Assembly: GCA_028717345.1 (NCBI GenBank)
Contig: JAQUNZ010000001.1
Coordinates: 17,337 to 81,336, forward strand
Direction: 5' to 3'
Length of the DNA stretch: 64,000 nt
Origin: Candidatus Methanoperedens sp.
GTDB taxonomy: Archaea > Halobacteriota > Methanosarcinia > Methanosarcinales > Methanoperedenaceae
In this document: one piece after another, positions 29,690 to 39,909 of the stretch
Position numbering within the stretch: the stretch's first letter is position 1
Layout: each line of letters starts with the position of its first letter
The notes under the pieces: model-generated
The model's database searches: none
What the model was told of the DNA's origin: nothing
Seen by the model: only the letters and a program-made list of their open reading frames with translations
Translations under genes and position numbers: made by a program

Positions 29690-29965
29690 CCCGTACAAAT
29701 GTACGAGGCATGTAGCTATCGTTTTCTTTATTTCTCTCTATTATATTCATACTTATCTTGTTCGCGAATATACTTTTCCACGACTTCCCAGCCATTCCCA
29801 ACCGATCCAGGAAAACGGCAGGTGCCCAGAAGTGCTCACCACACCATTCGCATAAATGGGGAAATTCTTTCCGCAATATCCTGCTTGAACTGCCTTAGAT
29901 TCGTTTCGCAATGTAACTCAGGGAGTATTTCGGGGAGCTTTGAAAAAACATATATCCCAATAGAA
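29690..29965 (-). pseudogene. IS200/IS605-type TnpA remnant, multiple frameshifts
   Basis: Reverse strand pieces ILRKEFPHLCEWCGEHFWAPAVF + GSVGNGWEVVEKYIREQDKYEY in adjacent frames, resembling the TnpA C-terminus (W..S.fv.SVGn...e.V.kYI..Q). Confidence 0.65.
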
Positions 29966-29977
29966 TAATCAATAATC

Positions 29978-30580
29978 ATGCTTACTGAAAAAGAGGGGGA
30001 CATAGCAGTTAAACTTGCCCGCAAAGCAATCGAAGAATACCTGGGAAGCGGGAAAAAGATCAAACCAGATAATCTTCCACCCGTATTTCGTGAGAAACGC
30101 GGGGTTTTCGTCACACTGAACAAAACATCAGAAAAAAAAGAGCTTCGCGGCTGCATCGGAAGACCATATCCTGTAATGCGGCTGGGGGAAGCTATAATCA
30201 CATCAGCTATAAATGCAGCCCTGGAAGATCCGCGCTTTGATCCTGTAAGAAAAGAGGAGACAGACAGCATAGTGATCGAAGTTACGGTGCTCACTGTTCC
30301 AGAACTTATCAAAGAAAAACCCCAGAAAATCCCTGAAAAGATAGTGATAGGAAAGGACGGGCTTATCGTTGCAACAGCCAGGTCACAGGGGCTTCTCCTG
30401 CCTCAGGTGGCGGTGGAACATAATTTCGATGCTGTGGAGTTCCTCTGCCAGACATGCATGAAGGCAGGGCTCATGCCTGACGCATGGCTTTCTGGCGCAC
30501 AGGTATATTCATTCGAAGGTCAAATTTTCGAAGAACTCCAGCCAGGCGGGGAGATAAGGGAAAAACTATTAACCTCATGA
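29978..30580 (+). CDS. AMMECR1-domain protein
   Basis: [53 protein letters not shown]. Confidence 0.95.
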   Translation: MLTEKEGDIAVKLARKAIEEYLGSGKKIKPDNLPPVFREKRGVFVTLNKTSEKKELRGCIGRPYPVMRLGEAIITSAINAALEDPRFDPVRKEETDSIVIEVTVLTVPELIKEKPQKIPEKIVIGKDGLIVATARSQGLLLPQVAVEHNFDAVEFLCQTCMKAGLMPDAWLSGAQVYSFEGQIFEELQPGGEIREKLLTS

Positions 30581-30605
30581 TACATCTTTAAATTGGGTGA
30601 TAAAA

Positions 30606-30995
30606 ATGGCTATTATCAATTTATATGAAAATTCATCCAGCAAGGAGGTACTTCCTGTTGCTATGATGGTGCATGAACTATTCTCACTTCCCGTCACCAT
30701 GCGAAGCAGGAACAAAAAAGGGGTAAGGATTGAGAAAGGAAAGGTCGTTGATATGGATTATACAGGTCCTGTACTTGAAGATGCGCTTTCCAGAAATTGT
30801 GTGATACATACAATACCTGAAAACGGGGCATATAAGGGCGTACCAGTTGTTGTCGCTCCGGTCCGGGACAGCAGCGGGGAAGCAGTAGCAGCTATCGGCG
30901 TTGTGGATGTGGTTTGCACGATCGACCTGGCGGCTGTGTTCGGAAGTTACCCCCAGATAGTGAAGCAGGTGGAGGAGCGGAAAAAGAAATTCTGA
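30606..30995 (+). CDS. DUF2111 family protein (methanogen-associated)
   Basis: PVAMMVHELFSLPVTMRSRNKKGVRIEKGKVVDMDYTGPVLEDAL; family assignment from memory. Confidence 0.65.
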   Translation: MAIINLYENSSSKEVLPVAMMVHELFSLPVTMRSRNKKGVRIEKGKVVDMDYTGPVLEDALSRNCVIHTIPENGAYKGVPVVVAPVRDSSGEAVAAIGVVDVVCTIDLAAVFGSYPQIVKQVEERKKKF

Positions 30996-31048
30996 GCAAA
31001 GGGTTAAATCTTATGACATTATAGTAGGCAGTCCACCAGAGGTTAAAT

Positions 31049-31207
31049 ATGGCAAGATTTCCAGAAGCGGAAAAAGTACTTTTACACATGCAGATTTGCA
31101 TGAAATGCAATGCGCGCAATTCAATGCGAGCAACACGATGCAGAAAATGCGGATATACGGGTCTTAGACCAAAATCAAAGGAAATAAAAGGCAAAGGAAC
31201 GTCGTAA
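31049..31207 (+). CDS. rpl40e: Ribosomal protein L40e
   Basis: [52 protein letters not shown]; zinc-ribbon C4; absent from supplied ORF track because of size. Confidence 0.95.
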   Translation: MARFPEAEKVLLHMQICMKCNARNSMRATRCRKCGYTGLRPKSKEIKGKGTS

Positions 31208-31213
31208 GTTAAT

Positions 31214-31960
31214 ATGGGTATAGAGGACCGCCTCAACCAGATAGTAAAAAAAGACGGTGCCGTCCACCTGACCCTTCTTGATCCCGATTCCCAGCAGCCT
31301 GATGTTGCGGGAAATATGGCAAGAGAGGCAGAATCCGGCGGCACTGATGCGATCATGGTAGGCGGTTCTACCGGCGCCACAGGGGTAGTAGTTGAAGAGA
31401 CCGTTAAAGCGATAAAAGCTGCATGTTCTCTTCCTGTAATTCTTTTTCCCGCAAACCCGGGAGGGGTAAGCGAAAGCGCTGATGCTATTTTTTTCATGAG
31501 CCTTCTGAATTCAAGGGACATTAATTACATCACAACAAGCCAGATGATAGGCGCGCCTCTTGTCTATAAGCATGGCATTGAACCCATCTCAATGGCGTAT
31601 ATCGTAATAGAACCAGGCGGAGCTGCAGGCTGGGTTGGAGATGCACGGTTAATACCCAGGAACAGACCTAAATTTGCAGTTGCTTATGCTCTTGCGGCAA
31701 AATATCTGGGCATGCATTACATTTATCTTGAAGCAGGCTCAGGCGCAGATAAACCAGTTCCTGTTGAAATGGTGGCTGCTGTGAAAAAAGCAGTCGGTGA
31801 AGAAACAAAAGTGATCGTAGGGGGCGGCATCCGCGACGGGAAAACAGCAAGAGAGCGGGTAAAAGCAGGAGCTGACATGATAGTGACTGGAACGATCGTG
31901 GAACAGGTCGAAGATGTCAGAGGGAAGATAGAAGAACTTGTCAGTGCAATCAAATCATAA
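31214..31960 (+). CDS. Geranylgeranylglyceryl phosphate synthase
   Basis: HLTLLDPDSQQPD, GGTDAIMVGGSTGATG, VILFPANPGGVSESADAIFFMSLLNS, YIYLEAGSGADKPV, IVGGGIRDGKTARE. Confidence 0.95.
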   Translation: MGIEDRLNQIVKKDGAVHLTLLDPDSQQPDVAGNMAREAESGGTDAIMVGGSTGATGVVVEETVKAIKAACSLPVILFPANPGGVSESADAIFFMSLLNSRDINYITTSQMIGAPLVYKHGIEPISMAYIVIEPGGAAGWVGDARLIPRNRPKFAVAYALAAKYLGMHYIYLEAGSGADKPVPVEMVAAVKKAVGEETKVIVGGGIRDGKTARERVKAGADMIVTGTIVEQVEDVRGKIEELVSAIKS

Positions 31961-31977
31961 ACGCAAAGCATAGCAAT

Positions 31978-32013
31978 AAATCTGCGTTAATCAGCGTTCA
32001 TCTGCGGTTTCTT
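31978..32013 (-). repeat. Dispersed intergenic repeat copy B
   Basis: aatctgcgttaatcagcgttcatctgcggtt; reverse complement aaccgcagatgaacgctgattaacgcagatt. Confidence 0.6.
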
Positions 32014-32014
32014 T

Positions 32015-32965
32015 CTAATTATTCTCAATAATCAAACTGATACTTTCTCCAAAAGATATTGGCTCAAATCCAAATATCTTTTTCAGGTCATTCGCCTCGC
32101 AGACCATATTGTTTCCCAGTGATTCAATAAGCCAGTAAACCACATTCGAGTTCACAGATGACATTTTACCAAGTACCAGAGATGATAGCCAGTGCCATGA
32201 ACCCGGAATATGAATAAAAATTCTGTTATATCCAAGCTCGCGCGCGTATTCCCGCATAAGTTCCTCATAAGTAAATACTTCAGAGCATCCGATGTCATAA
32301 CATTTGTTCAGAGTCTCTTTTTTATCTAGACATTCCACAAGATATCGTATGACATCCCCGATAAAAATAGGCTGGACGCGGGTATTTGCCCAGTTAAAGA
32401 CCGGAATTATTGGAACTCTTCTCACAGCGGTATCAAGTATCTCAAAGGCTGCGCCGCCCCTTCCTATAATCACAGATGCCCTGAATATCGTGTAGTTTAT
32501 GCCGCTTGACCTTATTATTTCCTCAACCTCTTTCCTGCTTGCAAGGTGATGCGAGAGTTTTTCACGCGGATCGCTCATCCCGGTCAGATGGATTATTCTT
32601 TTTACTCCATTTATCTTGCAGGCTTTCACCATGCTGGTTATTGCTCTCCTGTCAAGTATGTCGAATTTCTCCTGTTCCTTTTGTTTCCCCATCATATGTA
32701 TGAAATAATAAACAGTATCAACTCCTTGAGTGGCTTTCACAAGGGATTCAGGATCAAGGACATCCCCGGTCACATAAGAAATATTCGGGTTTTTTGAATC
32801 TACTGTTTTTCTCACAAGGCATCGTATCCTGACGTTTTTTTTTGATAGCTCCTTCAGAACAAGCCCGCCGATAAAACCAGTAGCTCCTGTGAGCAGGATC
32901 ATGATATTATCTGATGATGCCGGCTGCCTTAAGACTTCCTGCCTGAAATAAACACCCTGAACCAC
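32015..32965 (-). CDS. NAD(P)-dependent epimerase/NmrA-like (complex I NDUFA9 type)
   Basis: ILLTGATGFIGGLVLKELSKKNVRIRCLVRK, DTVYYFIHMMG. Confidence 0.85.
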   Translation of the reverse strand: MVQGVYFRQEVLRQPASSDNIMILLTGATGFIGGLVLKELSKKNVRIRCLVRKTVDSKNPNISYVTGDVLDPESLVKATQGVDTVYYFIHMMGKQKEQEKFDILDRRAITSMVKACKINGVKRIIHLTGMSDPREKLSHHLASRKEVEEIIRSSGINYTIFRASVIIGRGGAAFEILDTAVRRVPIIPVFNWANTRVQPIFIGDVIRYLVECLDKKETLNKCYDIGCSEVFTYEELMREYARELGYNRIFIHIPGSWHWLSSLVLGKMSSVNSNVVYWLIESLGNNMVCEANDLKKIFGFEPISFGESISLIIENN

Positions 32966-33000
32966 AAGGAATATAAATTCTTATAACAATCAGACCTCCA

Positions 33001-34299
33001 ATGAAAGTCTATAAATCATACGAGGACCTGCCCAGGATAAAACTCCCGCTGGGGCAGGATGTATTTATAAGTGACAGCACTATCCGCGACGGCTCACAGA
33101 TGGCAGGGATAGTGATGAAAAAAAAGCACAAGACCGAGATTTATGAATATCTTCATAAGATCGGGATCGAGAAGCTTGAGACTTTCGTCTATAATGAACG
33201 CGACAGGGAAGCAGTCAAAGAAATGCTTGACAGGGGTTATGAATTCCCGGAAGTTACAGGATGGGCGCGCGCCAATCCAAAGGATATTGATTTCGTACTG
33301 AGCATGGACGGCATAAAGGAAACAGGTATCCTCATGTCTGTTTCAGATTCTCATGTTATTGATAAGATGGGGCTTGCAAGCCGCGAAGAGGCAGAGAAAA
33401 AATATACCGATGCGCTGCAGTATGCAGTTGATCATGGTCTCAGGACAAGGGCGCATATCGAAGATATGACACGTGCAGATAACGAAGGATTTGTATTCCC
33501 GCTTATAGAAAAACTTCTTGAGATCGACCCGGACTGCATTATACGCCTTTGCGATACAGTGGGCTTTGGCGTGCCGTTCCCTGAGGCTGATGAGCCATAT
33601 GGTATTCCATATATTGTCAGGAGATTGCGCCAGATCGGGACAAAGAACATTGAAACTCATATCCATGATGATTTCGGTATGTCAGTGGCATGTTCCATTG
33701 CAGGATACTGGTACGGCGCGAACTGGTCAAGCCTGACTTTCCTGGGAATAGGTGAACGGGCAGGTAATGCCGAACTTGAGAAAGTCGCCCTGTTCCTGAT
33801 ACAGCGTGTGGAAGGATTCCAGAAATACGACCTTAGATCAGTTACTGAATTTGCTGATTTTATGGAAAGGGAGATCGGAATAAGGGTGCCGCGCAACAAA
33901 TCCGTAGTGGGGAAGAACATCTTTGCCCACGAGAGCGGCATACATACCGCAGGCATTATAAAAAATCCATTCACTTACGAGCCCTATCCGCCTGAAATAG
34001 TTGGCGGAAAAAGGCAGTTGATGATAGGGGATTCTTCCGGACTTGAAGTGATAAGGTTCAAGGTAGAGGAGACGCTGAATGATCTGATGCATGTGGACAC
34101 GAAGATCGATAAGAACGATCCGCGCGTGAAAGCAATACAAGCTGATATCCAGAAATTGTATAATGAGGAGAAGCGCATATCTGCGATATCTGATGAGGAA
34201 CTCAAGAAATTCGTTGAGAAATATTTCATGCTTGGGTCTATCATCGAGGAACACAGCGCCAACGGGATGCATAATTCGAAAAAAGCAAAGAAAAAATAA
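33001..34299 (+). CDS. Homocitrate/2-isopropylmalate/(re)-citrate synthase-family protein (HMGL-like)
   Basis: ISDSTIRDGSQMAGIVM, RLCDTVGFGVPFPEADEPYGI, ETHIHDDFGMSVACSIAGYWYGANWSSLTFLGIGERAGNAELE, FAHESGIHTAGIIK. Confidence 0.85.
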   Translation: MKVYKSYEDLPRIKLPLGQDVFISDSTIRDGSQMAGIVMKKKHKTEIYEYLHKIGIEKLETFVYNERDREAVKEMLDRGYEFPEVTGWARANPKDIDFVLSMDGIKETGILMSVSDSHVIDKMGLASREEAEKKYTDALQYAVDHGLRTRAHIEDMTRADNEGFVFPLIEKLLEIDPDCIIRLCDTVGFGVPFPEADEPYGIPYIVRRLRQIGTKNIETHIHDDFGMSVACSIAGYWYGANWSSLTFLGIGERAGNAELEKVALFLIQRVEGFQKYDLRSVTEFADFMEREIGIRVPRNKSVVGKNIFAHESGIHTAGIIKNPFTYEPYPPEIVGGKRQLMIGDSSGLEVIRFKVEETLNDLMHVDTKIDKNDPRVKAIQADIQKLYNEEKRISAISDEELKKFVEKYFMLGSIIEEHSANGMHNSKKAKKK

Positions 34300-34355
34300 T
34301 GCTTTTTCGGATGTAAACATATATAAACCCTTGAAGCGAATAGCTGACAGGGATT

Positions 34356-35348
34356 ATGAAATCAGAGAAAGTTATTGTAACACTGCTGGGTGCGATATTT
34401 GTTGTATCAATTGCCATTGTACTGATAAATAGCGATGCTCTCATAACTGAAAAAGAATACAAACCATCTGCATACTTTTCCATACGCGAGATCGATGTAA
34501 AACCTGTTGAGGTAACAAGCTCCCTGATAGAGGTTAACGTCACCGCATACATTTATCACGGCGAAGGTGAGGCAAAGAACCCCATAATGCTGATACGTGC
34601 GATAAACAGCAACACTGGTCTGCATGAGGCTGAAGTCTCTACCCCCATACCTGAGAGCGACAGTGATAAAACAGTAACAGCTTCAGCGAAATTAAAAGTA
34701 GAACTAAACGGGAACTATGACCTCAGGATACTGCTATATGACAACGGCAGCATCAGGGAGAGCGGTTCGGTGGGAATAAAAGGTTTGAATGCGCTGACGC
34801 CTGCTGCAAAAAAGAGCGGTATCGAGGTCAATAATATTGATTTTATCGTAGCAGGAGCATCAGGCGGAATTGCATCAATAAGGTCTGATATATACCTTGA
34901 GAACAAATGGGCAGCGCCCTCTGAGAACATGAACATGATCGTCAAGGCGCGGCAGGCTGAATCGAACCTTCTTGCTGATAAAAAAACATCCGAGACAGGA
35001 GTCGTCGCAGGTGAAGCTACATCTGTAAAAAGCGTCCAGCTTGATGTGCCTGAGGGTTATAATTATATGATGGTAGTAGAGCTCTGGAAAGGAGATGTTA
35101 TGGTAAATACATGGGAGAAAGCGCTGATGCTGGCTCCCACAAAAACCGTCCCGAAAGAGAGCCAGGAGAAGAAGATGACCCTAGAAGTTTCTAAGTTCAT
35201 GCGAGAGGGCGGCGCTGCGCCAGTTCCTGGAGCAACGATGGCTGCCGCTGCCGAGGCATATCCCACAAAGAAACAGGAACCCGGGTTTGAGGTAATAGCA
35301 GCAATTGCTGCGCTGATATTGGTAATAGCATTAAGGAGGAGATCATAA
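34356..35348 (+). CDS. Secreted protein with PGF-CTERM-like archaeosortase sorting signal
   Basis: N-terminal signal-like TM; C-terminus QEPGFEVIAAIAALILVIALRRRS. Confidence 0.75.
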   Translation: MKSEKVIVTLLGAIFVVSIAIVLINSDALITEKEYKPSAYFSIREIDVKPVEVTSSLIEVNVTAYIYHGEGEAKNPIMLIRAINSNTGLHEAEVSTPIPESDSDKTVTASAKLKVELNGNYDLRILLYDNGSIRESGSVGIKGLNALTPAAKKSGIEVNNIDFIVAGASGGIASIRSDIYLENKWAAPSENMNMIVKARQAESNLLADKKTSETGVVAGEATSVKSVQLDVPEGYNYMMVVELWKGDVMVNTWEKALMLAPTKTVPKESQEKKMTLEVSKFMREGGAAPVPGATMAAAAEAYPTKKQEPGFEVIAAIAALILVIALRRRS

Positions 35349-35569
35349 TGATAAACCGGGAAAAATTAGAGGATTATTTTTATCTTGGAACGTTCCTGAT
35401 AGCAATGCTATTCGCATTACTGTCTGTAATTAAGATATATTTCTCTATTGAAGAACTTATTCGCGTCTGGTTCACCTACAAATATCAGAACATATTTCAG
35501 GCGCTTTATGGCATTTCAGTCCTGGCGATATGCGTCTATCTGATGAGGGAAAGACTCATAAAAAGATAG
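35348..35569 (+). CDS. Small two-TM membrane protein
   Basis: Overlaps preceding stop; two hydrophobic helices. Confidence 0.6.
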   Translation: MINREKLEDYFYLGTFLIAMLFALLSVIKIYFSIEELIRVWFTYKYQNIFQALYGISVLAICVYLMRERLIKR

Positions 35570-35579
35570 AGTTGCTGTA

Positions 35580-35650
35580 GCCTGACACTAACCCGGAACT
35601 TCATCCGCTGGCGCATGCCGCTGTCCGTTGCCGTAACCCTAGTGTCAGGC
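35580..35650. repeat. Inverted repeat flanking GC-rich segment
   Basis: GCCTGACACTA (35580-35590) ... TAGTGTCAGGC (35640-35650), perfect 11-bp arms. Confidence 0.7.
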
Positions 35651-35827
35651 GATATCGCGTGTACCGCATTGGGGTTGTCTGTACGGTCATAGATTTTGGC
35701 GTTGCCGTTCTCCCGCAAGGACCTATCAACACGATTTGCCCCAGATTTCGTAGGTCTGGAACATTTATATATTGATTATTAAGTATATAGGGTTATCCAC
35801 GACTGTCACGCCAGTCGATTGCGTGCA

Positions 35828-35922
35828 CACGTATGCCAGTGCGCTGGCATACGTGGACTTGAGGTATCACCGAATCACGCATCGGAAGGGCGTGTCCACG
35901 TATGCCCCGCAGGGCATACGTG
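35828..35922. repeat. Pair of near-identical palindromic hairpins (REP-like doublet)
   Basis: CACGTATGCCAG-TGCG-CTGGCATACGTG (35828-35855) and CACGTATGCCC-CGCA-GGGCATACGTG (35897-35922). Confidence 0.85.
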
Positions 35923-35954
35923 TGCGCGGAGTCGAGAACCCGCCGGGTTTCGGT

Positions 35955-36512
35955 TCATCCACGAAGCATCTTCATAATATCGTGTTTTGTCACCATGCCT
36001 ACCACTACCCCTTTTTCAAGAACAAGAACCGCAGGATTCTTTTCCAGTATCCTTGAGACCGTATTTGCATCAGAGGTGAGAGAGACCGTAGGGAAGGACT
36101 CACCCATGATATTTCGCACCAGTAGATGCGAGACTTTCTTGATATCCTGATCAGTCATGGATGACACTATCTGGTCAGTGGATATGCTGCCAACAGGAAC
36201 TCCTTTATCTATTACCGGCATCTGGGAAAATCCATGTTCCTCAAGTATGCGAACAGCATCCTCTATCGAGCTGTCTGAAGTAGTATGAATGATGGGTGAA
36301 TGCATAACGTCCCTGACAAGCACCTTTTCTTTGCGCGCAGCATCAAACGCATCGAATATCTTATGCAGTGTGGAAAGCCTTGGATCAACATCACCGGATT
36401 CGATACGCGCAATCAGGGGCTGGCTCACGCCTGCACGGGTAGCAAGGTCGTGCTGGGTAAGACCCAATTCCAGACGCAGTTTTTTGAAATCTTCGGGTGT
36501 TGGTAGGAACAT
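35955..36512 (-). CDS. HTH (XRE-type) + CBS-domain pair transcriptional regulator
   Basis: LRLELGLTQHDLATRAGVSQPLIARIESGDVDPRLSTLHKIFDA + two CBS repeats. Confidence 0.92.
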   Translation of the reverse strand: MFLPTPEDFKKLRLELGLTQHDLATRAGVSQPLIARIESGDVDPRLSTLHKIFDAFDAARKEKVLVRDVMHSPIIHTTSDSSIEDAVRILEEHGFSQMPVIDKGVPVGSISTDQIVSSMTDQDIKKVSHLLVRNIMGESFPTVSLTSDANTVSRILEKNPAVLVLEKGVVVGMVTKHDIMKMLRG

Positions 36513-36573
36513 AATATATTACTATGGGTAATTAAATGTATATCAATATTACTGTGGGATATAATATCATATT

Positions 36574-37539
36574 TCACTCCCCCATTTTTCTCACAACAAC
36601 GCTTCCGTCCCTCATCCTCACCAGCCTCTCCTTCATGATCCCATACTTATGATAACTCATCGCCTCCACATGCCCGATGCCCAGGCGCTTGATCATTACC
36701 TTTGCATCATCCTGCGACATAGAAAGCTCCTCAACAGGAGGCGCGGTTCTAATCTGTTTCTTTGCATAAATTACCCCGTCCTTGAGGTTAGCTCCTGCAA
36801 ATCCCTTTGCATCATTCAATATCAGCGTCCCTCTCTTCATGTACGCGCCGGCGAACTCACCTGCCATGCCATCCACTATCACAATACCCCCATCAAGATG
36901 CGCTCCCGAATTCATACCCGCATCGCCTTTTACATGAACAACGCCTTTTCGCATCAGAATACCTGTGCCGTTGTAAGCATCCCCTTCCACCGAAACAAGG
37001 GTATCACAATAACACCGCGCCGATATTGTCCCGCGAAGTATGCCGTCGTTGAGAATAAGATGCTTTTTCTGCTCGATGTAATTATTTTTGATGAGAGTGT
37101 CTTTTCCCACCCCATTGCAGAGAATGTCTGTTATTGACCTGAATTTTCGATAACCCTGTTGGTCCGAGACGACTTCGACTATATTCCCCATAGGTTCTTC
37201 CACGTTCCCTTTTACATATATGATCCCTGCGACCATACCCATTCCCATCTCAGATGCCACATCGCCTTCAATATACAGTTTGCCTGCTTTTTCAACATTT
37301 CCAGAACCTCCGAACTGCCTGATATCAGCGCCCATGCTGTTGGCAAGTCGTTTCCCTGCATTTGCACGAATCCTGACTTCCCCCCCGCTTCTTAATTCAT
37401 CCACAAGGTCTTTGAAGGTATAATTTGTATCCTCCTGGGACGGTATGATGTTGTCAGGGCGGAGTCTGCTGGCTTTCAATGTGAACGTGTAGGTATAATC
37501 ACAGAGGCTGTCAATTTGCTCTTTCAGTTTCAGGTACAT
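36574..37539 (-). CDS. GXGXG-domain protein (glutamate synthase domain 3 / FwdC-like)
   Basis: Repeated GxxxGxxGG beta-helix: GKLYIEGDVASEMGMGMVAGIIYVKGNVEEPMG..GVVHVKGDAGMNSGAHLDGGIVIVDGMAGEFAGAYMKRGTLIL. Confidence 0.85.
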   Translation of the reverse strand: MYLKLKEQIDSLCDYTYTFTLKASRLRPDNIIPSQEDTNYTFKDLVDELRSGGEVRIRANAGKRLANSMGADIRQFGGSGNVEKAGKLYIEGDVASEMGMGMVAGIIYVKGNVEEPMGNIVEVVSDQQGYRKFRSITDILCNGVGKDTLIKNNYIEQKKHLILNDGILRGTISARCYCDTLVSVEGDAYNGTGILMRKGVVHVKGDAGMNSGAHLDGGIVIVDGMAGEFAGAYMKRGTLILNDAKGFAGANLKDGVIYAKKQIRTAPPVEELSMSQDDAKVMIKRLGIGHVEAMSYHKYGIMKERLVRMRDGSVVVRKMGE

Positions 37540-37910
37540 TGTGCTCTTAGTTCTTGCTTTGATATATTATATAGCCACTGCCAAAGCAATACGCAAAATT
37601 CACTCTGTAATGTTGCCTTTAGAATGGAGAGGGCATCAGCTATTTCCTTGGGTATTCTTACCGCGATACTGCCTCCAAGGTTGAAGGTTTTGCGCTTGAA
37701 CAAATCCACAAGTCTGTCGTGTTCTTTTTCATCTATCCATTCATCTTTACATTGTGGACAGACCTCAACAGGGGATATTAAGAGGCTTGTTGTTGGGACA
37801 ACGAGAGAACCAAAAGGAGAATGGATACGCTCGCTGACGCTGCTTGAGAAGAACGGATAATTATCAAGATGCTGTCGGCGGTCAGGATATGAAAAGTTAT
37901 AAATACACTT

Positions 37911-38162
37911 ATGAATACAGTTAATTCTATGGCACATAAAACATTGACAATCTCTGAAGAAGCGTATGAAGCGCTTGCAGCACTTAAAAAAGAAGGGGAG
38001 AGCTTCACTGAACTGGTAAAGCGCATCACTGCACCCCTCAGGAAGAAAAAACTTAGTGAATTTATTGGCATAATGGCCGGTCCGGAATATGATGATTTTG
38101 AAAAAGCTGTCCTGGAAGTAAGGCACTCCAAGAGTACCAGATTGGAAAGGATGAAACTATGA
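37911..38162 (+). CDS. vapB: VapB-type (DUF217-like) antitoxin
   Basis: KTLTISEEAYEALAALKKEGESFTELVKRIT; overlaps VapC start. Confidence 0.85.
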   Translation: MNTVNSMAHKTLTISEEAYEALAALKKEGESFTELVKRITAPLRKKKLSEFIGIMAGPEYDDFEKAVLEVRHSKSTRLERMKL

Positions 38163-38563
38163 CTGTCCTTGATTCCAATTTTATAATAGACATCCTCAGA
38201 GACAAGGGGGTTTCGGAAATAACAGTGGATATGATTGATGACCCAAAAACGACCATAATAAATGTATTTGAACTTTATTTCGGAGCGAGACTTTCTGTAA
38301 AACAAGAAGAAAATATCTCAAACATCAATACTTTACTTAAATCCATAAAAATTATTGACTTTGATAGATATGCGGCAGCAAAAGCTGCTGATATCCATGC
38401 AAAATTAAAGAATGCAGGAAAATACATTGACATCCTTGATGTTCTCGTTGCAGGCATCGTTATTGTAAATAACGAAGAGCTTGTGACCAGGAATCTTGAT
38501 CATTTTAGGCGGATACCCGGTCTGAGATGCACCTCATGGCAGCCAGGGGATTATGGAAGATAA
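38159..38563 (+). CDS. vapC: VapC-type PIN-domain toxin
   Basis: VLDSNFIIDILRDKG, FELYFGA, DILDVLVAGIVIVNNEELVTRNLDHFRRIPGL. Confidence 0.93.
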   Translation: MTVLDSNFIIDILRDKGVSEITVDMIDDPKTTIINVFELYFGARLSVKQEENISNINTLLKSIKIIDFDRYAAAKAADIHAKLKNAGKYIDILDVLVAGIVIVNNEELVTRNLDHFRRIPGLRCTSWQPGDYGR

Positions 38564-38837
38564 GAAGATTAAAGGAATAATGAATTATTCGGAAGAAGAT
38601 GGAACAAAAGAGATACCAGGTATTAAAAATAGACTAAATGCTTTGAGACAAGATCTTGCAGAATTGAATAATTACAGGGATAGATGGACAGATTTTGATG
38701 TGGCTGTCATTTGTTGGTTGGTGGCACGATCCTGACGAGATAGAATTCTGGAAAGAAACTGAACTTTAAACCTGTTTTGATTCTATAATGATATATCCGG
38801 TATAAGGTGGCGTTTTTTCAAAAAAGTTCGATGTTGT

Positions 38838-39314
38838 TTATCTTACAACTACAACAGCATCAACTACCATTGTCCCGAATGGCATAACAACAATTTTAAC
38901 ATCATATTTGGTGTTTGGCGAAAGCATGGGGGCAGTACCAATAGTGTAGCCAATAAACGTATTGTTTACAGTGTAGGAACTAGTACCATTTGTCAAATAA
39001 GTGGTGATTATCTGGTCTCCAACATTAAAATCAGAACTTGATATTTGATATACAGGCGATTCTCCTGCCGGAACTATTGATATCTTCCATGATCCTGATC
39101 TTAACGGGTCTCCGGATTTGTGCACGATTTTCAGATCATAAATATTGATCGTTTCTGGAACATTACCTAATGTAATAACCGCAGTCGGCCCTTTTTGATT
39201 CATATTACTGCCAAAACCAAATCCGAATGCCGCAATTACTGCCGCTAATATGACTGTGATCGCAACCATCAGGATAACTCCTATCACTGGTGATACTGCT
39301 GTTTCGTCCTTCAT
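38838..39314 (-). CDS. Archaeal type IV pilin (DUF1628-type)
   Basis: [33 protein letters not shown] class III signal peptide. Confidence 0.9.
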   Translation of the reverse strand: MKDETAVSPVIGVILMVAITVILAAVIAAFGFGFGSNMNQKGPTAVITLGNVPETINIYDLKIVHKSGDPLRSGSWKISIVPAGESPVYQISSSDFNVGDQIITTYLTNGTSSYTVNNTFIGYTIGTAPMLSPNTKYDVKIVVMPFGTMVVDAVVVVR

Positions 39315-39390
39315 GATCGTTCTGCTATTGCCTAATATTAGATAAATAAAGATGCCCTCTGAAAAAAGAAAAAGAGGGCATGAGATAATT

Positions 39391-39909
<519 letters not shown>

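Noticed and set aside
33838-34320. 160-aa minus-strand ORF opposite the homocitrate synthase-like gene
   Set aside because: Shadow of a strongly conserved coding gene.
38553-38735. 60-aa ORF after vapC, with a possible frame change to ..FVGWWHDPDEIEFWKETEL*
   Set aside because: Looks coding-like and may be frameshifted, but no family could be recognised.
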